64,000 nucleotides of DNA from positions 19,759,241-19,823,240 of the forward strand of contig NC_067285.1 in NCBI RefSeq assembly GCF_020740795.1. The letters are read 5' to 3'. Shown here in pieces: positions 14,001-27,000 of the stretch; the stretch's first letter is position 1, and each line of letters starts with the position of its first letter. Under the pieces are notes generated by a model. The model made no database searches. It was not told the DNA's origin and worked only from the letters and a program-made list of their open reading frames with translations. Source of the stretch: Apus apus. Its lineage: Eukaryota; Chordata; Aves; Apodiformes; Apodidae. The position numbers were made by a program, and so were the translations under genes.

Positions 14001-17000
14001 AGAGGGAACCGAATATCGCGGTCTAGCTGAGGTTTTCAGGGCTCCCCATGTCAGGCCAGATCTGTACTCACCACCCAGAAGTCAGCCATGCTGCCGATGG
14101 ACTGGAAAGAGACACGGCCATCCGCAGAGGTCTGTAGGAAGAGCTCAGACATCACTTTGGTGTAGTAATAGGCATTGGAACTTGTCATTCCATATGTCAC
14201 TAAGGGAAGAGACAAGAGCAGGGTCCACCTTTATACATGAATATTGGAGCCTGACATAAATATACGCACATAGTCACTTTCTGCACAGCTTATACTATCA
14301 CAGTTAAGCAGAGCTAGGCACAAGAGAAGAAATCTTGGGAACTCTAATCATATTACGTTCTGCTTTCTGAGGAATTTACAAACTTATCTGCTGAATGTTC
14401 TAGAATTAAACTCTTAGACTGACAGACTGTAAGATTTTAAAAGCCAGAGAAGGCTGTTGGATGACACAACTGAACATCCTGGGCAACATGTTTTTCCTCA
14501 GACAAAATTTCTGGAAGAAATTTTATTTCTCAGAACAAATGATCTGTATTTAGAAGCTCTGATCTGAATCCATAAAGGTATAGAGACCACCCAACTTTCC
14601 CAAGTGGAAAGCTGCAGTTATGTTCTCATCTCAAAGAGGAGCAAGCTCCAACTTCCCTGAACATGTTGTTTCTTCTCTGCAGAGCTCCTCCCTGCAGAAA
14701 AGCATCCATCATGGTGATCACTAAGAATATGTCCTATTGTTGAAAGGGTACCGTGAAAATAAAGCAGCTGACATTCAAGACCCCCCCCTCTTCTGCATGA
14801 GTCAGCGTGTGACCACACGCACATCTGTGTGTATGTCTTGGTTCTTTCAGAAGAGTGACTGAAGCACTGTCTCCCTGGGCCAGTGTGATAGTAACTCAGG
14901 TTGGTATTGTCTGTTTATCTCTCCTGCCATAGAATCCATGAAAAATAATCCTCTTCAAAGCCCCATGCCACAGGTGCTCATTTGTGATAATGAATGAACC
15001 TTCCCAAAAATCAAACAGCCATTGTTCTACCCCCACAAAGCCCAGCAGCATTCAGTAAAGGGATGCATTAAATCCACCCAAGAACAACAGTGTGAGCTGC
15101 CATCTGCTTTATCATCTCAGCCACCTCTCCAGTCCCAGAGGGGGAACAATCTCACTGAACACTATGTCTTTGATCCCAGCAAGTTTCTAGAGCTGCTCTC
15201 TGGGGTTTGAACATTTGCTGTGAAACTAAGACAATGCCCTGGACAGATTCTCCCAGGAATGTGGAGCTGATGGCTAGAACTGAGAACACAGATCAGAAAT
15301 ACTGCTTAAACTTCACCAATATCATTTAGGTCTATAGATATACATAGCCGTTTTACTTGTGTGTGCAGCAGCTGTTCTGTAGGTAAGTAGCACAACTGCT
15401 TGCTGCAAGTGAGTGCATGTATAAGAAATTTAGCACCTACATCAGAGTGGGGAAGTCTAATAATAAAACCTCATATTATTCCTCTCATGCTGCACACAGA
15501 AAAGACACCTATGGGATGTGACAGCTACTTACATAAACAGATGTCCACCAGGAACACAATATAGACTAGCAGCTCTCGCAGTGTGGTCTTCACATAAAGC
15601 TCTCTGTTTTCAGCTGTGTTCTCAGTCAGTGTAGTGCCCCACAGCCCTATTGGGTGGGAAGAAGAAGTTGGAGAGTTTCAATGGCCGTTGTCAAAGGCCA
15701 TGTGAGGACCTGAAGTCCTGTTCCCAAAGAAGACTGTCAGGAGCTGCATTTTTATTGCTTTTCAAAGCAAAGCCACTTTTCTCTTCAAAACTTGACTAAG
15801 AGCTGCAGAAATTAATTAAATAACCCCATAACCAAACCATTCCAGCATGAACAAAAGATTTTGGGCTGACGGAAACCAAAATATATTTGCTTTCTTATTT
15901 TGCTAAGTCACTCACCAGTTTTCTGTTTGCATTCAATATGGACTCATCATTTCCTGCCTGCTTTGCAGCCTGCTCTTTGCAGAAATTCCATCTTTGTCAC
16001 AGGTACTCCTGAAACCACCAAATTTCATCTCAGTCATCCATGTGCCAACAGCTGACCTTCTGATAGGACTTTGATAGCAGAACTGCATCTGATGTTAGCT
16101 TTGTAACTATTAGTCCTCTTAGTGTGGACCTCTTAGATCAAGCCATCAGCCCCAAATATTTGTCCTTTGCTTTCCTAAAAAATCTCACAGACTTCTTGTA
16201 AGTCATAAAACTCAATCAAATAACCCAACTCAGCATTTTCAGGATAAAACGTAGAGCCAAATTATCATCAGGTTGTCTGCCAATGGAGATCTGCTGGCTT
16301 TAATACAGTTATACAAATTGCACCAGCTAGTGATCTATTTTTTTACACAGTGAAAGCAACTCCTGAAACATCACCAGGGTTGATCAAAACCAGACAAACT
16401 CTTCCTTTAAAAGGAGCCTTGATATTCTGGGTTTGATGATCCGCCTGATACCATTAGTGTATTTGTTTTTTCTTCCTGTAATGGCTTTCCATTGTGATTT
16501 CTGAAATGCTCCTGAAGTTGAAAGGCATAAGAACTTTCACTTGAAAGCCTAGTGATGGAAGCCATGTCAATACCTATAGTCTTGATGCTTTTGCAGCTCC
16601 TAGAGAGCTAAGTTCCAATGCTCATCCCCAGTAGTATCATCTTACTGCATGTCAGGATCAAAGCTGATCAAAGGCGACATGTTTGAAGTCACCTTTGGCA
16701 GAGGACAAAGTGCTTTCTTTCTTTGGAGCAAGCACTCCTGTCCTTTCAATAGCTCTTTGGCATCTCAATATGGTAGAGAGCTTTTTGCACCATCAGCTGC
16801 CATAGTACCTCTTGCAGCAACCACCCTCACGCCTGGACAAACAAGTAGCTTGTCCAGAACATACCAGACCAGCAACAGAAATGAGAGCCTGGAGAAGATC
16901 TGGATTAACTCGTGTGTAGGAGAGAGTAGGATGTGTTTTACAGAAATCTTCCTTTGCATTGGCAGTAGAAGTGTACTTGGGAACACCTAAATTCAGGGAC

Positions 17001-19284
17001 ACTCAAAATCTTTGATAACTTGGTTCAGAGCCTTGTCCAAAAATTATACCTGGAGGACCATGAGGCTGGCCTAGTACCCTTTCAGACTGCATTCAATAAT
17101 TGTCAAACTATTACTAGTTGAGGTTTGGTTTCAGCTGTTTGTTTAGAAAATATGCAATAGAAATATACCCTATCACAAATGAAGCGTGTCCTCATCTGTG
17201 GCTCCTTTGACGCCACCTACCCTCTTGGGGATGCAGATATTTTGGACGTGACATTTGGAGTGGAAGGATACTCAAGAATAGAAGACTTCCTTAGGGCATC
17301 TTGCATGACAGTCCAGCACTCACAAGGCACAGCAAAGAAAAGAACTTCAGAATCTAGAAAACAGGCAATCACTGCAGTTTGTTTGTAATTCTTGCCTTCC
17401 TGCTAGTAAGAAGTTACTGGTAAAAATTAACAGCAACATCTACTTTATCTTCCGAGGCTGCCTTTAAACCAGACTTGTGACCCAGGTGAGTCACTAGCTC
17501 ACAGCCTTAGCTAAAGCTTTCCAAAGGCAGCAGGAAGCTGCGTGCCCTCACCAGCCACTGTGCCACCAACATACCCAGCAAAGTTTTTGCATAGGCTGGC
17601 CAAGAACAGCTGAGGTGGCAGGAGGCAGGCAGGATCCAGAGGGCACAGAGTTGCTTGGACACAGTTCAGAAACAGTCCTGAGCAGCACTAGGAGCAGCAG
17701 CTACTCACTGGCAGTCCAGCCCAGTAGCTGATAAGGACAAGATCAGAAATGCAATCAAAGACCTATGAACACGTAATTCCAAGGAAGCAGGCACCACTTC
17801 TGTGAGGCTGATAGAGGCATTTCCTCTGGCTGCACTGGCTTTTGGATCTCATCTTCCCAGATACGGTCTGTTTCACAACCCTATTTACCACCCTTATTGG
17901 CAGGACAAACTGCTGCAACAGTCACAGAAGCAGCAAATGCTGTAGTGTCCTGACAGGTATTTGCGTGCTCCAATTCCAAACCCAGCATCTCACAAATGGA
18001 ATTTTGATGTTAAAGTAGGGGTTTGTTTTCCCTTTTTAAGTCTCAAACAATGCCTAGAAGGGAGGAGATCAGAATAAAACCCGTAAATAATACATTGCCT
18101 CTGAGCAATCTGTAATTATCCCCCAAACCCTACCCAGCACTGTTCCTTGGCCAGGAGGAACCTCTAAAGCCTCAGCTCTAACTTCCACATGGATTAATAG
18201 GGTTAGACAATAACTGCAATAACAAGTAAGAAAGAATTGATCATAGAGGGGGTTTGCAATTCAGGACCAGGCTATTTTGTTATTCACTCGCATGTACTGT
18301 TAGAGGTTACAGCTCTAAGAAAAGTTTTGGTTTTTTTGGTGTTGTTTTTTTTTTCCTAAGTGGTGAAGAAAGACACAATAGTAAGAAAATACTAGTTTCC
18401 CTGAGAAATAGCTTATTGCTTTTTCTTCCCCATTTTTACAGCACTAGGAATTTATGCCTTCTATAAGAAACTGTTCAGCAAATACCCTTGTCCAGGGCTG
18501 TATCCTTACAGGAGACCTAACTTGCTCAGTTTTTTTATTACCTCTGAATAAACCTACATTATGTTTCATTCCCTTTTGTCATCTAAACTGGAAACTGGCA
18601 CTTCTTTCTTCCAGCTGTCTTCAAGCCTGTTATAATTATATACCTGTACCACACCATCTAGAAAATGCACACAGAGGTAGAATAATCTCATCTTCAGAGT
18701 GATAGCACAGCTCTGTCTAAAGCTCTACCACCAAATTCACTGTGTTAACTGCCTTGTGTGCCCTGCCTTGTAGTAAATGTAACAGGACAGACCCTGGAGC
18801 AAGGCACACAGAATGAGGATGCTCCCTCCAGGCCAGGTGATCTCTGGGGTAATGCTAGCAGGCTCCTGGGCTATGCAAATACTATAGAGTTTCTACCTTC
18901 TGCATCCCCACATCACCACTTCCCCCTCCCATACCATTTGTCTTCCTAAGGGCCAGTAAATCCTTTCTAGTGAGATACCAGAGCTTTACCTCGGATGCCT
19001 CTGAAGATGTAGAAACAGCACTTGAGGAAAGGACTTGTCTTCCCATCCACAGACTTGCTCTGCTTTTTCTGGTAGGGCAGTGGAACTCTCACCTCTTCAA
19101 AGTTCTCATAGGGATTCTCCAGGATGGATTTGGGGTTGTAGATGGCTCGAATCTTCAGTGAGGGAGAGGGAGAGCCACTGTAAACAGGATTATCCCAAGC
19201 TTTCTTCCCTACTGCCTCCAGTTCATGGTCCTCTGAGGCTTGAAAGTGGCTCTTAGCTTTGTTGTTTAGGTAAGACGAGCTCAT
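5036..19284 (-). CDS. PKD2L1: PKD2L1, polycystin-2-like 1 cation channel (15 coding exons)
   Basis: Coding exons, 5' to 3' on the minus strand: 19284-18990, 15646-15533, 14199-14072, 13277-13021, 12126-11902, 11538-11310, 10941-10771, 10054-9873, 9638-9518, 8908-8810, 8045-7924, 7599-7482, 7265-7132, 6353-6206, 5248-5036. Introns are GT/AG and every phase joins, giving about 851 residues (human about 805). The start ATG has A at -3 and an in-frame TGA 9 nt upstream. Order: cytosolic N-terminus with a CC pair before S1; S1 near 120-142; the large extracellular polycystin (TOP) domain, about 143-335, in exons 3-5; S2-S5 in exons 6-8; pore filter LGD at 542-544 in exon 9; S6 into exon 10; one canonical EF-hand loop (D664, D666, N668, D672, E675) in exon 12; C-terminal coiled coil (RVLQLEQ onward) in exon 14. 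Family role: homo- or heteromeric, calcium-permeable non-selective channel at plasma or ciliary membrane. The exon 14 donor is weak (GTTCGT), so the last junction is the least certain part. Confidence 0.95.
15647..18989 (-). other. PKD2L1: PKD2L1 intron 1
   Basis: The largest PKD2L1 intron (3.3 kb), between the N-terminal cytosolic exon and the exon encoding S1. The donor reads GTAAAG and the acceptor AATAG. No exon-like segment, repeat family or RNA gene was recognised inside. A mixed T-rich run sits near 18327-18357. Confidence 0.85.
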
Positions 19285-19549
19285 GGTTAGTCACTGTCAG
19301 CAGAAGTACTTCTAAACTGGAATTGTGAAGATTGCCTGCCCAAGCTGGAGTTGCAGGCTAGCAGAGAGAGAATCAATGCCAAATAGCTCATCCACCTCAG
19401 CAGCCCAAGAGAGGGTGCACCACTAGCTTCCCACAGACAACATGCATCCTCCCTCTCTTTTTATACCAGCTCAGCTTGTGACACCTCTTAGAGGGGTGGC
19501 ACTACCCGTTGTTAGGATCCACTATCAGTCCTATTATTCCAGCAGTCCT

Positions 19550-20020
19550 GGGAACATGGGCGCGTCCAGGAGACCTTCTTTGCTTCCCAACGGACCCAGC
19601 TGCCGTCGTGGGAAGAGGAAGCTGCTAGGAGACTGCCTGAGTTGGGGAGGGGGCGGGCAGGGCGGGAGAACGGACAAGAGGAGGAGGCAGCTGGGATTAA
19701 CTGGACCCCCAGGCTGCCTGCAGCCCGGGTCAGCGCCAGGTGAGGCTCCAGCGATGCCGCGGTGGGGCCCCATGCAAGCGCCGCTGGGGAGGTGGGCAGG
19801 GCGGGAGCCTTCGCTCCGGGGCCAGGGGAAGTCTCGACATTCCCGCGGAACGCCGAAAGACGGAAAGTACCAGTGAGCGGCGGCAGCGCGGAGCTTGCGG
19901 AGGGGACACACCGAGCGACGCTGGCAGCTGGGCCCGGGCAGCTGCCCCACTCGGGTCCGGAGGCAGTGCAGTTAGCACTGCGAACGCTTCAGGAAGTGAA
20001 AGCCACATGCCAGCAACACT
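19550..20020. promoter_or_regulatory. CpG-rich block upstream of PKD2L1
   Basis: GC-rich, CpG-containing segment starting about 270 bp upstream of the PKD2L1 ATG, set in otherwise AT-rich, CpG-poor DNA. Position suggests the PKD2L1 promoter or 5' UTR exon region. A donor-like CAG/GTGAGG on the plus strand near 19738 leaves room for a divergent transcript. Long ORFs on both strands here are what GC-rich DNA gives by chance. Confidence 0.55.
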
Positions 20021-20029
20021 TCGCATCCC

Positions 20030-23000
20030 GTTGCATCCTTCAAGGCCAAGCCAGATTGCAGGTCTGCCTTCTTACCGGCTAGGGCACAGAGTAGGTGGCA
20101 CGGGGAGCTCTGGGCTTCTGTGTTGAAAGAGTCACCCACCTAGCCCGGGAAACAGGTCAGTTTGTGTATAGCAGAGCGCTCTGCCTCAGTGTGCCTGCCT
20201 CAGTTTCCCTTTGTGATTCGGTTGCTTTGTCTCTCAGTTGCACTGCCCCTAGCCTGGACTTGGAGGGCTTCTAAGGGAATAACAAACTGAACTGGTAACA
20301 ACCTTGAAAGTACAAATAAAAGCCTCAATTGATGTCTGTGACACCAGCTGCTCTGTGTTGAAGAACACGGAGCTCAGCTTAGGCACAGCGGGGCCAAATG
20401 GAGACAAAACAAAAACGGGTAGACAAACAAAACAGTGTGCTTGGCGAGAAAAAGGCTTTCCCCCCCCCCGCCGTTTCTCTTTCGTTCTCCTATAGGGGAT
20501 TTCGGAGGTATGCCTAAGTAGTTAAATGACAGCAGCTGCTCACTTTATTCTATAAAAGCCTGGTCCCATCTTTGATCGGAGAGACTCCTCTATGCTTTCC
20601 CTTGGAGATGCACTAGACCTTTTCTCCCTCCAGTGTGGATGCCTGCTGGAGTAGTTACTCCTCAAGAGGTTGAGAGAAAGGAACACCGTGCCAGACTCAG
20701 AGGAAGGGTAAGAAATATGAAATCCCTATACATGAACTCTTACTCATATCTTCATTACCTAGATTTAAATCTTAAAGAAAGCTTTAACTTCTAAGCCTTG
20801 GAAATTGTAAGACTTCAGCATCCTTTTAAACATGAGAGAAGATTGCAATCGATGTCTTACCACATTATCCTAAGGTATTATTTTAATCATTGTTTCAAGT
20901 CTAGTATAAGACCTATTAATAAGTTGCTAGCACTCAAACAATTAGCTTTTGTGTAATAGTTACTGGTTATTCAGTTGTTTTCTGTTGTTAAGGTGACTTA
21001 ATGTTTTGTTACCCTGATATCCTAATTTTTGGGTAATCCAGTTTGGGCCTTTTAGTCCAATGTTTAAGATCTTTTATTATTTACAATAAATCTTGGTTTT
21101 GTGCACATACATCTCATCTGCTGTCTTGCCCCATAGGGGACACTCTCGCCTCATTTTGAGCAGCCTGAGATGAGGCAGGACAAAGAGCACTCTCCAATTA
21201 AGGAAATGCAGGCAGTGCTTTGCAGACAGACCGGAGTCACTCATTCATTTATGCAGGTCTGTAAAGGTCCTTTTCAGCCAGTAAATCTGAACTGCACTGT
21301 TAGTGCACGCCTCAGTCTTGGAGATAATTCTAGGTGGGGCTCAAGTTGTCTGGCTTGCAAAATGGTACATGCAATTCTTTGCTAGGAGGCAGGATGTGTG
21401 TTTGCAGAGGAAGCTGCCTTCTTTTACATTACACAGTGCAGGGAGCTGTGTCAGCTCAGGGAGAACGTGACCCAAAGCAAACTTTAGGCCTTATAAATGG
21501 AAATTTGTCCTGGGGCAAAAGCAAGGACATCTATGAATGAAAGACTACTTCCACACAGAGGGAAGAATGACTTTTAAAAGCTGATTAAAAGATTGCATCT
21601 ATTGTAACTCACATGATAAGGAGTTACATTTTGCAAATCCAACAAATAACCTTAATCATGGCGTATTGTTTGCATAATGTTGTCAGTGCTCTGACTTATT
21701 TTGAACTGCTGATTCCTGTGGCTAATTGAAACAAAATGCTTAACATTACAAAAAAAAAAATCAAGTTATCTTGAGGGTATGCACACAAACATCCCCATTG
21801 CAGTTTTCCATCAAGATTCCCCTAACTAAAAGCATTAGAACCACTACTGATGAGCTGCAGTAAACAGGATAAAATATAAAGATACTGTCTACTAAGTAAC
21901 CCTGCTATCACAAAAAAAGCAGTGTGTAAGAACAAGGAATATCCTTCATTGTACTGCCATAGTTAGGAAACAACAGACTTGCCAGTGCTTGGGACTGTTT
22001 TAGCAATTGCATACTTAGGATTCACAGTTTCATATAGCATTACCATAGGCCTCTAACCTGCCATTTTTCACCAGCTTCTCACAGAGTCACAAGTTAATCT
22101 GACTAGGGTAACAGAATTTTTGTCTTGGTGGCATCATTTGGCTCAGCTTACCTGTACTTGTAGTTATGTGGCGGGCTGCTCAAAGGCTCTCAGGAAGACT
22201 GAGATCACAGCAGTTAGTGTTGCAGGGTTTGTGTAATTTTGTTTGGTTTATTTCATTATTGCTGGCTTTCTTGGTGTTTTTCGTTTCTTTAAACTGTTCC
22301 TTGATATAGCTAATCTATGGTGCTTATACCATACGAATAAATATATCCAGCTTCTTCAATTTACAACAAGTGCTGGAATCTGCTATTAAAAATGCAACCA
22401 TCTTCCACATAAAGGATAGAAGTGGACATTTGTTACATATAAAAATCCAGATAAGAAGTAAAAAATAAATTAGCAGCAGGTTTCATTCAAATACTTATTC
22501 TGAAGATACCTCCTACCATAATCATTATATTGCCTTTTTGTAATTATTTGACTGAAGAAATAAAACACAGTTAATTTTGCCATCAGGGGATAATGCCACA
22601 ATCATATTACACAGGTATAGTGAACTGAGGTTGAAGGCTGCCCATTTAGACCCAAAATAAAAACCAATTTCAAAAAAATGCAAAAATTTTAAAAAGCTAC
22701 AAATAGTATAAAGCAGAGAAAACAGAAGTGAATGTATGTAATTACACAATTAGATGGTTATTGAGTCTCATGATATGCTCTTTTCGCAAAAAAACCCAAA
22801 CAGTAGGTCAGATGGAAGAGATCCTAGATAACATGTGCTAAGCAGCAAATGTAGTTCCTTGATTTAATTTTGATTAAAAAGTACACATGCCTGTTAACTT
22901 TCTCCAGATTAACTAGAAAAACTCAAATACTTCTATTAATTCTAATAACAACAACAAAATATTAATTCTGTAGAAGAAAAAAAACTTTATTTTGACAATG

Positions 23001-23240
23001 CACAATACAGTCAAAAAATAATTTTGGGAATTAAAAAACTGACATATTTATCCCAGTCATCCAGGATGGAAAATATCTGTGTATAACGTATTGCTAAGCA
23101 ACTTGGTACATTTTTCTGCAATGTGCAGAGGTTCAACTTGCTGTGTGTCACTCCAGTGAGGTTTGGTAATACTACAAATGTGCACTGCATTCCTCAGCCC
23201 AGCCAGGCAGCAGGAACATGTTTTAACAGCCAACCTGGTC
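20030..23240. other. Intergenic AT-rich spacer
   Basis: About 3.2 kb between the PKD2L1 CpG block and the repeat-bearing region. It is AT-rich, with short homopolymers (C9 near 20461, A10 near 21750), and without a recognisable gene, RNA gene or mobile element. Only short, unsupported ORFs occur. Confidence 0.5.
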
Positions 23241-23249
23241 CCAAGTTTC

Positions 23250-23535
23250 AGGGTCACCTGCAAAAGCCCGCTTCTCATTAGCTCTTCACACCAATCTAAT
23301 TGCACTGCACAGGCAAAGTCAGCTTCAGCCTCTACCCTATGCCTAATCTGTACCTGTACCACCAAGGACCTTCCAGAATCTACCTTCAAACCATCCAGAT
23401 TTCATCCTTTTCCACTAAACTGCTCCCCTACTCTCTCTATACCATCTCACAGACAAGCCTTCACAAAGTAATCCACTCCTCCCACAGTAACACTCCAACA
23501 TCAACAAATGCCTACCTGAAGACTTCCACAATAAC
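23250..23535 (+). repeat. Left copy of a diverged direct repeat flanking the minisatellite
   Basis: This segment aligns by eye with 28420-28690 in the same orientation. Shared landmarks include CCTGCAAAA, CACACCAATC, a CACAG..AAAGTC block, and CACTCCAACATCA followed by CAAA and CCTAC. I judge similarity at roughly 70 percent with small indels. I do not recognise the family. It could be a segmental duplication or the two ends of an old element. Confidence 0.55.
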
Positions 23536-24029
23536 GCTTCAACAACAACAGGTTCTGGCAGGAAAAATTCCACTTTCTCCATCAGAGTCCACCCTATGCT
23601 AACTGCTGACAAACACACACTGTCCTCACCAAAGACAAACTCTACAATGACTAGTGCTCAATTAAGTTTGCATGTGCAGTGCCTTCTTGCAGGTGTGAGC
23701 TAAGGTAGAGCTGGGCTTGGAAGCTGCAGAGTGTACCCCCCATGGTTCAGCTTGGCATTTTATTGGGGAATTCTGTGTTCTCCCTGGGAGAAGGGTATCA
23801 GCAGAGGCTGTTTAAAGGCAAGACGGGAATGGCTCTCCAGGTCTCTGAAGCCCCCAGCAGTAAGCAGTCATCTGTCTTGTGGCACAGGATGGATCTTCTC
23901 ATGCACATGCTTTTCCAGCCAAGTGGGTGCTGCAAGGGAAGGAGGAAAGGAGGTGAGTAAATACATGTTTTTCAATCAAATCCCAAGTAAATCAAGATAA
24001 AATGCAGCCCAAAAGCCGAGTTCCCTGCT

Positions 24030-27000
24030 CATCAATCCTCAGACTTTCCTGCTGAAGCGTGTCCCAGCACTAAGCCCTCATTGAGGTACCTCAGTGTTTC
24101 CCACCAAAGCCTTCTCAGTGCCATTCTCTCACTGAGATACCTCAGCCTTTCACAGTGAAGCATCCCACAGCATTATCCCCTCCCTTAGGAGCCTCAGCGT
24201 TTCATGCCAAAGCCCCTCTGTGTCTTTCGCTAGCTGAGGTTCCCTAGCCTTTCCTGACGGAGCACCCCCAGCATCATCCCCTCACTGAAATACCTCAGCC
24301 TTTCCTGACGGAGCACCCCCAGCATCATCCCCTCACTGAAATACCTCAGCCTTTCCCACTCAAGGGCCAGCCAGCATCATCTCGGCCCTGAGGTACCTCA
24401 AGGTTTCCCGCCAAAGCCCCTCCAGTGCCACCTCCTCACTGAAGTACCTCAGCCTTTCCTGCTTAAAGCCCCCCATGTCATTTGCTCATTGAGGTAATTC
24501 AGCCTTTCCCAGTCAGCTGCCCACCAACATCATCCCCTACCTGAGGTACCTCAGTTTCCCACGGAAGCCCCTGCAGTGCCATCTCCTCATTGAAATACCT
24601 CAGCCTTTCCTGCTGGAGCACCCCCAGCATCATCCCCTCCCTGAAATACCTCAGCCTTTCCTCCTGGAGCACCCACTGGCAACATTCCCTCACTGAGATA
24701 CCTCAGCCTTTCCCAGTCAAGTGCCTCCCAACATCATCCCTTCCCTGAGGTACCACAAAGTTTCCTGCCAAAGCCTCTCCAGTGCCACCTCCTCACTGAG
24801 ATACCTCAGCCTTTCCTGCTCAAGCACCCGCAGCATTATCCCCTCCCTGAAATACCTCAGCCTTTCCTCCTGAAGCACCCCCAGCATCATGCCCTCCCTG
24901 AAATACCTCAGCCTTTCCTCCTGAAGCACCCCCAGCATCATGCCCTCCCTGAAATACCTCAGCCTTTCCTCCTGAAGCACCCCCGGCATCATCCCCTCAC
25001 TGAAATACTTCAGCCTTCCCTGCTGAAGCACCCCCAGCATCATCCCCTCCCTGAAATACGTCAGCCTTTCCTCCTGAAGCACCCCCAGCATCATCCCCTC
25101 ACTGAAATACCTCAGCCTTTCCTCCTGAAGCACCCCCAGCATCATCCCCTAACTGAAATACCTAAGCCTTTCCTGCTCAAGCAACCCCATCATCATCCCC
25201 TCACTGAAATACCTCAGCCTTTCCTGCTGGAGCACCCACTGGCAACATTCCCTCACTGAGATACCTCAGCCTTTCCCACTCAAGGGCCAGCCAGCATCAT
25301 CTCCGCCCTGAGGTACCTCAAAGTTTCCAGCCAAAGCCCCTCCAGTGCCACCTCCTCACTGAGATACCTCAGCCTTTCATGCTGAAACGCCCCCATGTCA
25401 TTTGCTCATTGAGGTAATTCAGCCTTTCCCAGTCAAGTGCCCCCCAACATCATCCCTTCCCTGAGGTACCTCAGTTTCCCACCAAAGCCCCTGCAGTGCC
25501 ATCTTCTCATTGAAATACCTCAGCCTTTCCTGCTCAAGCACCTCCAGCATCATCCCCTAACTGAAATACCTCATCCTTTCCTGCTGGAGCACCCCCAGCA
25601 TCATCCCCTCCCTGAAATACCTCAGCCTTTCCCAGTCAAGTGCCCCCCAACATCATCCCTTCCCTGAGATACCTCAAAGTTTCCAGCCAAAGCCTCTCCA
25701 GTGCCACCTCCTCACTGAGATACCTCAGCCTTTCCTGCTTAAAGCCCCCCATGTCATTTGCTCATTGAGGTAATTCAGCCTTTCCCAGTCAAGTGCCCCC
25801 CAACATCATCCCTTCCCTGAGGTACCTCAGTTTCCCACCAAAGCCCCTGCAGTGCCATCTCCTCATTGAAATACCTCAGCCTTCCCTGCTGAAGCATCCC
25901 CAGCAACATCCCCGAACTGAAATACCTCATCCTTTCCTGCTGGAGCACCCCCAGCATCATCCCCTCACTGAAATACCTCAGCCTTTCCTCTTGGAGCACC
26001 CACTGGCAACATCCCCTCACTGAGATACCTCAGCCTTTCCCAGTCAAGTGCCCCCCAACATCATCCCTTCCCTGAGGTACCTCAAAATTTCTTGCCAAAG
26101 TCTCTCCAGTGCCACCTCCTCACTGAGATACCTCAGCCTTTCCTGCTTAAAGCCCCCCATGTCATTTGCTCATTGAGGTAATTCAGCCTTTCCCAGTCAA
26201 GTGCCCACCAACATCATCCCCCCCCTGAGGTACCTCAGTTTCCCACCAAAGCCCCTGCAGTGCCATCTTCTCATTGAAATACCTCAGCCTTTCCTGCTCA
26301 AGCACCTCCAGCATCATCCCCTAACTGAAATACCTCAGCCTTTCCTCCTGAAGCACCCCCAGCATCATCCCCTCCCTGAAATACCTAAGCCTTTCCTGCT
26401 CAAGCACCCCCAGCATCATCCCCTCACTGAAATACCTCAGCCTTTCCTCCTGAAGCACCCCCAGCATCATCCCCTAACTGCAATACCTCAGCCTTTCCTG
26501 CTCAAGCACCCCCATCATCATCCCCTCCCTGAAATACCTCAGCCTTTCCTGCTGGAGCACCCACTGGCAACATCCCCTCCCTGAAATACCTCAGCCTTTC
26601 CCAGTCAAGTGCCCCCCAACATCATCCCTTCCCTGAGATACCTCAAAGTTTCCCGCCAAAGCTTCTCCAGTGCCACCTCCTCACTGAGATACCTCAGCCT
26701 TTCCTGCTTAAAGCCCCCCATGTCATTTGCTCATTGAGGTAATTCAGCCTTTCCCAGTCAAGTGCCCACCAACATCATCCCCCCCCTGAGGTACCTCAGT
26801 TTCCCACCAAAGCCCCTGCAGTGCCATCTTCTCATTGAAATACCTCAGCCTTCCCTCCTGAAGCACCCCCAGCATCATCCCCTCCCTGAAATACCTCAGC
26901 CTTCCCTCCTGAAGCACCCCCAGCATCATCCCCTCCCTGAAATACCTCAGCCTTCCCTCCTGAAGCACCCCCAGCATCATCCCCTCCCTGAAATACCTCA

